Of a stretch of DNA of 64,000 nt, positions 1 through 11,943 are shown piece after piece. This DNA is from Microvelia longipes (Eukaryota > Arthropoda > Insecta > Hemiptera > Veliidae). The number at the start of each line of letters is the position of its first letter. The first letter of the stretch is position 1. The stretch spans positions 78,438,460 through 78,502,459 of the forward strand of contig JACMZG010000008.1 in the NCBI GenBank assembly GCA_018340805.1. The letters run 5' to 3'. A model generated the notes under the pieces. That model did not search any database, had not been told where the DNA came from, and saw only the letters and a list, made by a program, of their open reading frames with translations. Position numbers and translations under genes: made by a program.

Positions 1-99
1 ATTCCTTAACATATCTGATTTGTTGCGCTTATCCACACCGCTAAGGACACTCCTTGGTCGTCATCATAATATGAAAATTACCTCATTTATATGGTATTA

Positions 100-215
100 C
101 GTCATCAGACTCACTTCGCTCGTCATCAGAAATTAAAAGCATTTGTTTTATTCTTAGCGGTCACCCATCCAGGTATTGAGCTTGCTCTATACTGATTAAA
201 ATTACTGATCCTACA
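100..215 (-). repeat. 5S rRNA-derived SINE fragment
   Basis: Read on the minus strand, 138-215 contains the 3' half of a 5S rRNA-like promoter region, including the internal control word GGATGGGTGACCGC and, before it, a relic of the segment leading into that box. It is followed by a body with a GACGAGCGAAG word, as in the longer copy at 9033-9310. I infer a truncated SINE of the 5S-derived (SINE3) type. It is not a functional 5S gene because the 5' half is missing. Confidence 0.6.
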
Positions 216-231
216 AAAAACGTACATTTCC

Positions 232-411
232 TATAGTACGACACACGGCTAAAATCAGATGACAGCGTGAGAAAATAGTGTTGAGGAACCAATAAGGTTG
301 GCCTGATATGAAATTAAGGGCGTGGTTTAACATCCAAGAATAACGTCCTCATTGGCTCCCTCGCATTATTTTTCTACGATGTCAACTGATTTTAGCCGTG
401 TTTCGTACTAT
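232..411. mobile_element. MITE, family B (TIR ending GTGTCGTACTATA)
   Basis: An element of about 180 bp with long imperfect terminal inverted repeats. It starts TATAGTACGACACACGGC and ends with the reverse complement of the same sequence (GCCGTGTTTCGTACTA). It has no coding capacity. Related copies are at 43890-44042 and 49491-50358, and a terminal fragment lies at 47195-47243. A TA target duplication is possible but not certain. Confidence 0.75.
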
Positions 412-2190
412 CACCGTAATAAAATGAATCTTAGTAAACTAATTTATTACTTATAGACATACATTTGTACCACATTTTTACGTCACTGGATTATTTTTTT
501 ATTCTTAATCATTTTTTTACGTATTAAAAATTAATATTATAAAATCCATTTAATAAAAATTACACTAATGCTGATAATGAGATGAAAATTGGCACATATT
601 TTACTCCTTTGTATGACTACATGAGTGCCAAAATTCAAATATGAATTTAAACAGTTTATAGCGTTTTATAAATTTTCAGATGTAATAACGGTTTACATCA
701 TTTTATATATCAGTGAATTTTCTTTGAAAAAAATCGCTAATAGGATGGCTCGTCTGGTGGGGGGGGGGCATGGGAGTTAGTCCAAAATCGAATTTGTGAA
801 ATTTTCAAAAATCAATCAAATTAAGGGTTACAATTATTTTGCCCGGGTCCTAATTTAACTTTTTTAGAGCACTGAATTGAATTGAACCGGAATCCAACAT
901 TACGAGATGAGAGTCTGTAACGTGAATACTACTGATAGCACGCCTTGGCGGCGTTTATATGAGGGTTTAGTTCTTGACTATAACCTTATTTTATTTTTGT
1001 CCCGGATTATTGGAGGTAAAACCGCTGGTATTATTACAACTGTAAAAATATTTATTTCCACGAACACCTCTAAATTATATTGTGATATGTATAATACCTC
1101 ATAAAATAGCAAACATTTATAAAATGGTTTACACTACTAGCACGCCGTCAAGGAGAAGAAACTGATGATTGCCTTTCAATTTAAATAAGGTTCTTTAGTA
1201 CTACAAATCAACAACTGCACTCAAAACGCGAATAACCGTCTCCAACTATAACAGGGGCATTGGTTAAGCTTGTTATTAAGTTTGTTATTGAGTTTGAACA
1301 CAACATATTTGAAGGATGAGATCATCCTGAGTTGGGACAAACACTCTCAGGGTCATGATAACATCCACAGATGTTTTTAATAAACATGTTCTTTAAGCCT
1401 TGAAGAGCTGTAAATGAATGAGTAGTTATGTCAGTGTGAATGAGTGTGAGTGAAACCCGTGAATTTAACATGTCCAATTAGACTATGCTTCAATGAGCGC
1501 ACGTTCCGATAGGATTGGTCTTCTGGAAGGGGTTACCACCCTTGGCTATTTAAGCTAGCTCTTGAGTCAAATCGTGATACTGTAATCAAAGAGTCATAAA
1601 GTAGTAATCAGTTATTAAGTAGTAATGAAGTAGTAATGATTCAGTAATCAATCAGTAAAGTATTAGCTTGAGATTTGTGTAAGAGTTAAGATGCTCCCCA
1701 CCATTATCGTCGCAGCGACCTGTAAGTTATTCTTTGTCCTATAGTAGAGTTTACCGTTTGTATGTGCATAGTAGTTGATTAACTTAGAAAACTGACTGAT
1801 CTTACCTAGACCTGTTAAGCATACCTGGTAATATTATACTAATTATTTTAATACAACGTATAAATATATATGTCAACTTAGTTTTATCAATAAACGTATA
1901 AACTCTGAATGCTACTTATGTTTTCTGATTAACACCCTGGTATTTTCAGACTTAACTAGGCCAGGATTCCTAGTCAAAGAAATCCCCTTTTTCTGTGGGG
2001 TTCTGGACTGGCCATCCGGTGTGAGTTCACCCAAAGCCCCACGGTTAAACCAACTTAAACCGACATGACGGCGGGACAGAGAAATGTATTTCACAACTTT
2101 TTTGCATCAAAAACTTGGCAGGGAGTTTTTTTTACTACCCAAGTGTTAAAAACTCTTTTGGTTTATTTCTAAGCTTTTGGTAAGATAATA
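412..2190. other. No gene seen; possible LTR-like stretch at 1500-2130
   Basis: AT-rich DNA without a credible coding region. The short ORFs here have no recognisable composition or motif. From about 1500 to 2130 the sequence is less AT-rich and loosely resembles 6300-6990: both have a CCTGGTAT or TTGGTATCAGACT segment and a nearby CCAGG-ATTCC or CCAGGGATATCC segment. This could be the remains of related LTRs, but no paired LTRs, primer-binding site or gag-pol was found. Confidence 0.3.
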
Positions 2191-2198
2191 GATATTGT

Positions 2199-2425
2199 GA
2201 AGGTTTAGGTCTTCCGGTGGTGACCGCGTCAATGTAGATGAAGAATCCGACGTTTCGCTTCCACTGTGGAGGCATGCTCTACAAAACTGACAGTTCAGTT
2301 TTGTAGAGCATTGCGTTTCTATCCATGATGTCCTACATCCCTGAAGATGCCTCCCACAGTGGAAGCGAAACGTCGGATTCTTCATCTACATTGACGCGGT
2401 CACCACCGGAAGACCTAAACCTTTA
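2199..2425. repeat. Foldback palindrome
   Basis: Two arms of about 77 bp (2199-2275 and 2345-2423) are nearly perfect reverse complements. A second, smaller inverted repeat lies between them: ATGCTCTACAAAACTGA and its complement. The right arm with its inner flank recurs as a diverged single copy at 17884-18005, so this is an inverted duplication of a dispersed repeat end. The right arm contains CTGAAGA ... GCGAAAC, resembling the hairpin seen at Penelope-like element ends in this window. Confidence 0.8.
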
Positions 2426-2605
2426 TGACAACAACCGCGGAAGCCTACGCAGTTTATTATAATAGATATTGTCTTTTCTTTTCTAATATGTTTTAAGACA
2501 CTGGATGGGACTGGAAATAACTTCTTACTTCTTTGTCACCATGATATAAAATGGTGACTAACACTAATAATATACTGTCTTGCCTTCAAACAAAATACCT
2601 GAAGC

Positions 2606-3308
<703 letters not shown>

Positions 3309-3316
3309 CCTGAAGC

Positions 3317-3980
3317 ATTAATCTCCATAATTGTATCTTCAAATAGATAATGACATTACAACTATTGTACAGAAGATCAATACAAAGGGTCTTCACTTCC
3401 CCCTCTCCTGTAGATCTAACAATAATATTCAATACATTCATTTGTAAACAATATCCCAACAAAAAATACGTAAAAGTGCTGTTGGAAAAGAGAAAATGTT
3501 ATTTTTACGACTATTTATATGGGATAATATCTCTAGCAATGTTGTAAGAATGGGATTGAATTTTCTTTATTTCATAGTCGAAGAAAAGAAAAGGCCAGAT
3601 TCATTCTGTTTTCTAATCCCCTATATATAGAGAATGGTTTGAGAGTCATTTCATCGTCTTTCATAGAGTCTATAAACATTAGAGTGAAGTATATACTCAC
3701 TAAAAGGAACAACTATATATCTAACTACTTTATCTTCAACACCTCTCCTTACTGAATTTTCCTTCCGTCTTTTCCTTTTTTTTCTATTTTATCTCTTTGA
3801 ATGGCCTTTGTCTTTTTCTCTTGCTATATTTATCTTCTTTTTCCCATCCCTATCTACTTCCTTCTTCTCACACTTATCCCCTCGATATGTTAATCCTTAC
3901 ATTCACTTATACTTATTTTTCTTACCACCTATGTCTTACATAAACTAAACACTCCTTTTGCTTTTCTATATATTTTTACT
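3317..3980. other. No gene seen
   Basis: AT- and pyrimidine-rich sequence without a supported gene. The 65-codon ORF at 3350 has no recognisable feature. Confidence 0.5.
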
Positions 3981-3981
3981 T

Positions 3982-4075
3982 TTCCTCATTTATACCGTAG
4001 GTATATAGGAAAAGTTTTGTTTGCAAAAAACCGAAATCGGGATGAAATCGGAACTATCCGTTTCAGGCGCTTTTG
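3982..4075. repeat. Dispersed repeat fragment (palindromic TTTTCCTCATTTATACCG)
   Basis: A short palindromic segment, roughly CTTTTCCT-N-AGGAAAAG with TACCGTAGGTA in the middle, followed by a conserved stretch ending ATCCGTTTCAGG. Copies occur at 18028-18125 (same orientation) and at 45525-45567, where the palindromic part appears in inverted form. It directly precedes a transposase relic and may be part of that element's end. Confidence 0.6.
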
Positions 4076-4094
4076 AATAATATTGAACCGTCAC

Positions 4095-4620
4095 AACACC
4101 CATATATGGGCACATGAAATTCCTATTACGATGACGGGAATTTGTTCCAGCGCCAATTCAAAGTAAATATTTGGTGTGACATGATCAATAATAAACTTAT
4201 TGGTCCTCATGTACTGCCAGCCCGTTTTAACGCAGAAGAGTTTTTATTTCTCTTAAATAATCATATAGAAAATCTTCAAGAAGAAATACCTCTCAATTTA
4301 AGATCAAATCAGTGGTATCAGTTGAATGGATGCCCGGCCCACTATGGGCTTAGGGCTCGAGACTGGCTGAATAAAAATTATCCCAATCGTTGGATTGGAC
4401 GAGAAGGACCAATAGTCTGGCACGATGAAAGATAAAATATACAGACAAGCCCCACAAAATTGAGAGGACCTGATGCCAAAAATTTATGAGTCAAGAGCTG
4501 CAATAACTTCAGCATAAATTGAATAAGCTACGCAATCAGTGTATGAAGATGTAGACTATGTATTAGAGTTGAAGGAGGAAGATTTGAATCTCTCTTATGA
4601 TTTACATGAAGAATGATTTT
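4095..4620 (+). pseudogene. DDE-superfamily transposase relic
   Basis: An open frame of 97 codons (4142-4435) reads as the middle of an insect Tc1/mariner-related (DDE_3-type) transposase. It contains the strand VNIWCDMINNKLIGPHVLP, then a helix-rich linker, then a segment ending NGCPAHYG and a WIGREGP stretch. In family members the acidic residue of the catalytic core lies where this copy has N in QLNGCPAH, and the final SPDLTPLDFF-like block is absent. Codons before 4142 (4095-4140) continue the similarity in another frame, so there is a frameshift. After the stop at 4435, frames to about 4620 look like the usual C-terminus in broken form. I conclude it is a dead copy. The family assignment is by recognition of the pattern, not by a search. 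Confidence 0.65.
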
Positions 4621-4794
4621 TAATTCCCCTTGCAGTTAAAAGTTAATTATTTATTTATTATTTAATCATGTACAAATATACCTATTACTTTGTATTCTTT
4701 CAACAAAATTCTCTAAGAAATGTTTTTGTTGCATTTGTTTTATTATAAGAGACTTATATTAGGTTTTATAAGCTATATGGTAGTGGCATATATA

Positions 4795-4813
4795 TTGGTA
4801 TATATATATATAT

Positions 4814-4873
<60 letters not shown>

Positions 4874-4882
4874 GGTAGTAGC
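4795..4882. repeat. (TA)n microsatellite
   Basis: TA dinucleotide tract with GGTA interruptions, and a repeated TATATGGTAGTRG word on both sides. Confidence 0.9.
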
Positions 4883-4899
4883 ATATATTTATAACTTAT

Positions 4900-5940
4900 A
4901 TGGTAGTGGACGAAGGGGGGTTGATTATTTTCAATGATTAACAAAACATAGAATAAGTAATAATTTAATTATAACTAATAAAATAAAGTTTATTTTGTAA
5001 ATCAAATTGACATAATTTAAATGTAAATGTCTTTGTTTACATTGGATGCGCGTTTCCGTTCTTAACAATAATCCTGGTTGGAATGATAAGTTTTCATTAT
5101 ATAAGTTTACAACTACTAAATAAATAATTCCGGCGCGGTGGTCCGCTGTCAGGCGAATTTAATTTAGAATGCGTGTTTCCGTGCTTTACAACCCATTTCT
5201 TGTAAAAACCTTCTTAAGGTTCCGGTTCATGCTTTAGAACCTGAACAGTTACTCAATTGTCAAGCGCTGCTTGTAACTCATTTTGTCTATATTTTTGAAA
5301 GGAAATGCGTTAAACATTAACATGGCTGTACTAACATCGACAATTCAATTATACACGCTTAATTATTGCTAGCGTAATTTGCTTTTTATTAAAATCTCGG
5401 TCTCCAAAAGCAATGGTCTGTTGTACTGTCATTTAAATAAATGTAATAAATACAACTCATTAGTTTGATTCGGTTTAGTTTAAACAGTTTTAATAAAATG
5501 AAATTAATTTTGTATCTGTATAAATAATTGGGAAGCGTTTAACTAAAATTTGAGTCTGATTAGATAAGAGGGAACGTCTCAAGGGGCTCGCTTGGGACCT
5601 GTATCGTCTCAAGGGACATGCCCTAGTGCAAACTATCTCTTCCCCTCTCTGACTGCCCTTTATTTCTCCCTACCTCACTCCACACCTTTCTTACTACCCC
5701 CCCCCCTCCCTACCTTCTATCCCTTTACTTCAGACATTGCAATCTCTTCCCCTTCTCTTTCCTATCTTACCGTGCCCTCGTTGTTCCTTTTAAGCATACC
5801 TGTTGTTTTCCAGAATATTTGTCCCCAGCTGTGAACCTCGAAAGTCTCTCTATGTATCTGGAATAAACTATATGAGAATAATATTTCAGTTGCACTGTAG
5901 TGCCTCCGACAAGTCCAGCTATCACTAACGTACCATCCTA
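4900..5940. other. No gene seen
   Basis: AT-rich with a pyrimidine-rich patch at 5630-5790. An 80-codon ORF lies across the pyrimidine patch, and its Ser/Pro/Leu-rich translation is what such composition gives by chance. Confidence 0.5.
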
Positions 5941-6990
5941 TACAAGAAGCATCCTCTTTAAAGGCTATTTTGTAACGCCCTTTGTAAGGCTGTAATGTAA
6001 CGCCCTTTTAATCAGACTCTAACAAAATAAGTTCATGATTCAACCACCCATAGCTATTAATATATAAAGCTGATTTAAAACTAACATTATAACAGAAGGA
6101 AACTCAGAAGATCATTTTTACATATTTAATATTTCAAGTATTAAGGAGTTAGTCAAATCAAATAAACAAGTTATGTTATCGTTTATTTGAATTACATAAA
6201 GCCGAATTAAAAATAAGCAATTACAGATAATGTTGTCATTTCTCATGGAAATAATAACATAAATAATATTAACATTTATTACTCTTATCATTTTATTCCG
6301 CTTGGCCGATCAATTAATTAAACAAATCATTCCACATTAGTGAGGAGTCCCTCCTGCGAGGAAGAAGGTAAGAAGAGGTTGACGCCGAATGTATATAATT
6401 CAGAGACAGAGAGCAGTGAAGAGAGGAGATGCGCAGAGCCGAGTCTACTGTACATAAGTTAATCAGTCTAAGAGTATACTATTTAATCAATTAGTTTACT
6501 GAAGAGTTTTTTATTTCGAAGCTACGCAGTCAACGCTTATATTCGTCTTTGAAGCATTGCCAACGATGATCCCGAGATCTCGCCTTGTTTGGATGCAGCT
6601 GCATCTTTTAGCAGCCTCTACATTTAACATCCTGTATGTAACCTGTTTGTCTCAATACTGTGGATTGTCCCGAGTTAATACATCTAAGTTTAAAACAAGC
6701 TGCTATATCATCTGACTTTAAGCGTACTGAAGTTAACTCATATCTAAGCTAGCTAACCATACTGGTTAAGAACAAGTTATTTCTTTTATAGTAAACAAAC
6801 TGACTTGTGATTTTAACCCCTACCCTCCTTGGTATCAGACTAACCAACCGGCCTTATTCCTGTTTAGTCCAGGGATATCCTTTGCTGCCAGAGTCTGAGA
6901 GCATAGGCCTGTCTCGGTCTAAGCTCTAAGCAGGAAAGGCTGAAGTTTAAAGCTTGGTACCCAATACTTGTTAGTGAGGAAGTAATTATG
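5941..6990. other. LTR-like region, uncertain
   Basis: The base composition is more balanced than the surroundings. A TATA-like word occurs within AATGTATATAATTCAG at about 6388, followed by G-rich purine sequence. A segment near 6830-6900 (TTGGTATCAGACT, then CCAGGGATATCC) resembles 1930-1985. It could be a solo LTR or its remnant, but ends and target duplication were not found, so this is a weak call. Confidence 0.25.
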
Positions 6991-7925
6991 AGGGAGAAAT
7001 TAAAAAAGTCTCAAATGAGAGGTATTTTCAACTTCTTTGAATCGCAACAGAATACGATAGTTTACGACTAAGATATAAACTAATTTTATAACCGAAAAAA
7101 ATAAAAAGATGGACAGTTTTAATAGATTTAATAGATGTTACTGATGAAGTAAAATAAAATATTAATTGATTTTGACCTAATAGCAACTTTTTGCAAGTAA
7201 TTCCTTTCTGGTAACCAATATTTTTGGAGTTTAGAAGAGAATGCTGGTGAATGGCAGTCGAGTGGATCGGATCAACGGACAGAGAGACATGTCATCGAGG
7301 CAACTTTAATGGGAAATAGCTATCAACGAACGTCTTAGAATAAAGTATTTCTCAAAAATCAGTGAAGGACTAGCAAGGACCATGGCTATAAAAAATACGT
7401 ATCTACATGAGTAGGTTTGGATGAAATTGCGACAGTACAAGCCTTCAGATGTCTGACAATGTGCTGTTAACTTGTCCTATGCTTGATAATGTAAAGAACC
7501 CGCTTATAAGACTATGGACCAGTCAAGGATTTTTATGGCTTCCTAAACAATAGCAATTTACATTTTGACAAAGATTTTCGACAATAATTTATTAAATTTA
7601 TAAACGAAATTCACTTTAAAAAATTAATTAATCTTCTAGCAATATACAGTCGTACCCAGCGGCTTTATTTCGATTGTAAGAAGAATCTCAAGAGGAACAA
7701 AACATATTTTACGATGCAACATTTTTGGAAGACAAAAACTAAATAATATTAAACATCTTAACAAGATAATTATGGTTTATCATTTTTTGAAAATTTCGCT
7801 GAATCAGCACACCGGGTTAGTGACGTCAAAAAAACCAGGTTTTCAACAGGGTTTGTGTCCTCCGAAGGTTGATTTTTGTACCAAGTTTGATTAAAAAATA
7901 TAAAATCCGTCTAGAAAATACACAC

Positions 7926-7926
<1 letters not shown>

Positions 7927-7992
<66 letters not shown>
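7927..7992. repeat. (TA)n microsatellite
   Basis: TA dinucleotide tract. The flanking regions 6991-7926 and 7993-8470 are AT-rich and hold no supported gene. A hairpin with AAGCCGCA/TGCGGCTT arms lies at 8176-8209. Confidence 0.9.
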
Positions 7993-7993
<1 letters not shown>

Positions 7994-8479
7994 ACTAACA
8001 TATGTCCAAGTTTCATTTCATTATCTGCATTAGTTTAATTTTTATTGTTGTAATAATAATAATAATAAAATGTTTATTTATTATAAATACAAAAATTAGA
8101 TTCAAGATACATATGTTTCAAAATAATTTTATAATAGAGCAACTATCAAACTCTTTAAGAGAAAAAATAAACTTTAAGCCGCAAAAGCATGAGCTTGTGT
8201 GCGGCTTTAGTCTTCTTATTAAAAGTTTCTTTTTCCTTATTAATAGTTTCTTATAAATAGTTTAGTTTCTGTAAGTAGTTTTATTAAATTATGTTTACTT
8301 AATTAGTATTTTTATACGACTTGTTTAGTTTTTGATAAAATATTTAAAATAAGATTTCTTAAATTTAAGGAAGAGAATTTATTAATTAAAAAGTTAGTAC
8401 ATAATAATAAATAAAATATAATAAAATAAAAATATTATTTAATCTAAGGTTAAAAAAAAAACAAGAAGAAATAGGTTAA

Positions 8480-8931
8480 TTTGGAGGTGGTTTTAACCAC
8501 AGGATTATTTCCTTTTTAAAATCTTTAAAATATACAGGTTAGTTTTTATCTCCTCTGGTAGCCTATTAAATAAAATTGGACCTCTAGTAGCAGCATGTCG
8601 TTGCATCATTGATGTTCTACATTTTAAACGTTTTACTTTTCTATTAGTTTTGTTTCTAGTGCTGTGATTGTGATTAATATATTCTTTCGGTTGATTAAAG
8701 TATTTTAATAGGCCTTTTTTTTGTAAATAACTGTTTGATTGTGAGTACAGGAAAATCTTTGAAAAGTTGATCAGTAGAATATAGTCTTGGTTTCTTAAGG
8801 ATGGTTTTGATGACTGATTTTTGAGCTATTTCTAACGAGTGCAAGTGAGTTGGATTTGCTGATCCCCACCCAATAATACCGTACCCAAGAATAGATTCTA
8901 CTAGAGCATGATATAATGATATGATGAGCAT
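8480..8931 (-). pseudogene. LINE reverse transcriptase C-terminal fragment
   Basis: The open frame 8695-8931 reads LYHALVESILGYGIIGWG followed by a segment about attached sequences and ILKKP, which is the conserved region after the RT thumb in insect non-LTR retrotransposons. A further in-frame-like stretch down to about 8480 reads the usual LINE terminus (...NHSTRNKTNRK ... GPILFNRLPEEIK...). Only the 3' end is present, as expected for 5'-truncated retrotransposition. The fragment at 23760-24485 belongs to the same or a close family. Confidence 0.75.
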
Positions 8932-9032
8932 GATATTTTATTGAATGACTTGTGTATGTTTTTTTAAAAATCGTAAAAAATTGGAAAATGGTTCGATTGA
9001 GTTAAAATTAAGTACAAGTGAGTACATTTTTC

Positions 9033-9310
9033 AGTGTATACCATGTTTCAATACAAAAAGTATAACCATGATATTCGTTGGATCATAAAAATTAGGCAGT
9101 ATTGAGCGTGGTTAGTACTGTATGGGTGACCGCTGAGAATGATACGGATGCCTTTACTATCTGAAGACGAGCGAAGCGAGTCCAAAGGCATGTTGCAGTA
9201 TAAATTTGGCGAACTGTACTTCTGAGGACGAGCGAAGCGAGTCCGAAGCAGGGAGGATGAGCGTAGCAAATCCAATGTAATGAGGAAAAGTTCCGAGGTA
9301 CCCCGTACCC
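9033..9310 (+). mobile_element. 5S rRNA-derived SINE (SINE3 type)
   Basis: The first ~120 bp resembles a whole 5S rRNA gene. It has ATACCATGTTTCAATAC near the 5' end, then ATATTCGTTGGATCA, then the internal control region ATTAGGCAGTATTGAGCG and GGTTAGTACT-TATGGGTGACCGC, and an end of GATACGGATGCC. These match the layout of arthropod 5S genes with substitutions and a short insertion near 9052-9062. The remaining body (9155-9310) contains GACGAGCGAAGCGAGTCC twice and ends near GAGGTACCCCGTACCC. Such a fusion is the architecture of 5S-derived SINEs, which use the 5S internal promoter for RNA polymerase III. Body-only fragments lie at 34150-34233 and 55255-55365. The short ORF on the other strand is incidental. 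Confidence 0.7.
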
Positions 9311-9532
9311 GATTTTTACGCTAGTTCTTACTCCCTACTTCTACCATAGGAATATAGAAAAGGTAATGCGTTCACATCATAAAAATCGTAACCGAGGTCT
9401 CAGTATTATTCGCGCCTATCGCCGTTACGATGGTACACGCAGAAAAGAATGTATTTTAATTATTAAAGGAAGAATGAATGCAGATGATTCCAGTTTTCTA
9501 GTTTTTATGTTTTCAAGGGCCACAAATTGGCT

Positions 9533-11063
9533 GATAGTCCAAAAGTCGGACCTAAAAAAATGTGACTCATATTGTACTATTTCAAATCAAATTTTTTAAA
9601 AAATATACCTTAAAAGATCAAGAAAAAAACATAGTCTGCCTATCCAGAGTAGAGCCCTTCATATGATTGCGCATGCTCAAAAGTTTAGAAAAACACACTG
9701 ATTTCAGTTTTTTTGAAATAAGGGGTTACCTGTGGGTCGGGTGCTAAACATGAAGAGAATATTTTTTTAAGCTGATAAAATTTTCTATTCAAGTGTTTAA
9801 TCATCTAAGTCGGATGACTATACAACAAAAGTTATGGGTCTTTCAAAAACATAAGGAAATGTTTTTTATGTAAAAAGTCAGCGAATTTATTTGGAAAAAA
9901 CTGGCATTTTGTGAATTTTTTTAGCCATTAAACAAACGTCATAACTTTAACTGTTATCCGATTTTTACGAAAAAAAAAACACTCGTTTTATAGAAAATTT
10001 CAAAAAATGTTCTCTTAATGTTTTGCACACGACACACAGGTTAGTGCGGTTTCATAAAATTTTGAGCATGCGTTGCAATAATATGATAGGCTCCACTCTG
10101 GATAGGCAGACTCGCAATTCAAAGTTCGTAGCAGCGCTACCGCTGCTGATAAGAAATTGATAACGGAAGGGTGATCGTTAATAAAGTCCGTATAGAGGTT
10201 TTCGGTTTTTCTTATTTGTGACGATAACTTTTTTAAATTTTTTATGAAAGTACTTTGATTTAAATAATTTTAGGGGGTAGGAACTCAGTAGAATCACCAT
10301 TTCATTGAAAAATAAGGTTTTAATGGGTTGTCACGAGTGCTTAAATTAAATGATAAGAAGGTGAAAAACACAATATATTGTTTTATTTTAGTTTTTGTTA
10401 ATTATTGTTACTTTTAAATAATTTTAGTTTGCACAAACACAAAATTTCCTTTTTATTGCAATAAATTGTTTAAATTAATTGTAACAGGTATTTAAATTAA
10501 CTGATAACAAGCTGATTTTCGCCGTAAAGGTGTTATAATTTTATAATAACACTTTTATTTACTCACTAAAATAATTAATAACTTAATTAATAAAAACTTA
10601 ATTAATAAACTTAAAATAAACTTACTTAATTAAAAAAATTCACTTTTTGTAAAATGTTTGTTTAAATGAATCGTTTAGGTGTTATTATTCCTGAGTTAAA
10701 TTGGACACATTCAAGTATGTAGTGATAAGAGCCTAATTCTATATTTAAAATTCTAAAATAATCGAACTATTTATCTATGAAATATTGGATTTTTTAGCAT
10801 CGATGGCCGTTCTATTAACTCATTTATCACAAATTAACTATCAATAAAGAAATAAAAGAAGAATTTTTATCGGCTCCCATGCTAATACTACAACAAAAAA
10901 AATTGATCACTCTTTCGTTTTCCCGCCATTTGTATTGCCAACTTTACAATTATCTCTTTGAATCGTTAAGGTTTTTTCGTCATTTAAGGTATATTTTCAG
11001 AAAAATTTGGTTTGAAGAAGTACAAAATGAGTCACATATTTTCAGGTTCGTCTCTTGGACTAT
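9533..11063. mobile_element. Foldback (long-TIR) element, family E, interrupted
   Basis: The two ends are inverted repeats: the left starts ATAGTCC and runs through AATGTGACTCAT, and the right ends through GAGTCACATATTTTCAGG to GGACTAT. The inner arms (about 9600-9900 and 9900-10113) are also inverted copies, including CATAGTCTGCCTATCCAGAG at left and CTCTGGATAGGCAGACT at right. The right arm is split: after 10113 about 860 bp of unrelated AT-rich sequence intervenes before the arm resumes near 10975. The intact relative at 54226-54918 shows the uninterrupted structure. Confidence 0.75.
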
Positions 11064-11943
11064 GATCTTTTAATGTTGAACTCATAGCTCTCAAATGTCG
11101 AAACTGAGAGCAACAGGTTGTCCCTTGTCGCAATAACTTCGTGAATCACAGATTAGACACCGTTTTACTAATGAAACTAACTTGCTTACTCATCATTGGT
11201 CAAAAGCCCTCCAAGCCATTGGACGATGTAAACCACACTTGCTTGCATGCGGTCCTGAAAATAAATAAATAAATAAAAATTAAGTATGAATGCTATAATT
11301 ATATTATGATACACTGAAGCTTCAGGATTTCTCTAACATTAAAATAAATGTAAATTAAAATATAATGTATGCAAATTTTCTATGAGAATTTCCCCAAGAC
11401 GAGGAAGTTTAATTTTTAACTACACATGTACTGTGTAAAGTTGTTACACCTGGTTTACCAGTCTTTTCATTAAATCATTGTATAAATATTAATAAGATAG
11501 TAATCCCTCGCTAAAAACTTATTTAAGCTACATTTATAACCCATGTCTATTATGCAAATTTATAATATGTTTTTGGACAAATATTTTGAATTAAAAAATC
11601 CAAAATAAATTGGTAATTTATCAATATTTTGCGAATTTCTGTAAATAAAAATGAAAATTATGAGGTCGTTTCGAGAGTGGAGGGATTGATTTCATTTGGC
11701 TTCGTGATACCAAGAATATATATCTTATATAATAACTCAGACATATAATACATATACATATACACACATATCTATATATATATATATATATATATAGAAT
11801 AAATTGATTTGGAAGGAGTGTTTTTGTGTCATTAATTAAAGTTTCTCTTGAAAATACTTTTAGTGATCAAAACTAGTAAGGAGGAGGAAAAATAAGGTAG
11901 AAGTTGGTCTCACAAGCTGTACAGATAAGGTGAGGCTCAAGCT
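11064..11943. other. No gene seen; start of LINE probably near its right end
   Basis: AT-rich with a small (TA)n tract at 11775-11797. The 5' untranslated region of the I-clade LINE presumably begins near 11800-11880, but I cannot set its exact 5' end. Confidence 0.4.

Noticed and set aside
5592..5834. 80-codon Ser/Leu/Pro ORF
   Set aside because: It lies in a pyrimidine-rich patch, its composition is explained by that, and it has no domain or signal.
9033..9152. Functional 5S rRNA gene
   Set aside because: It has too many substitutions and an insertion in the 5' half, and it is fused to a repeat body.
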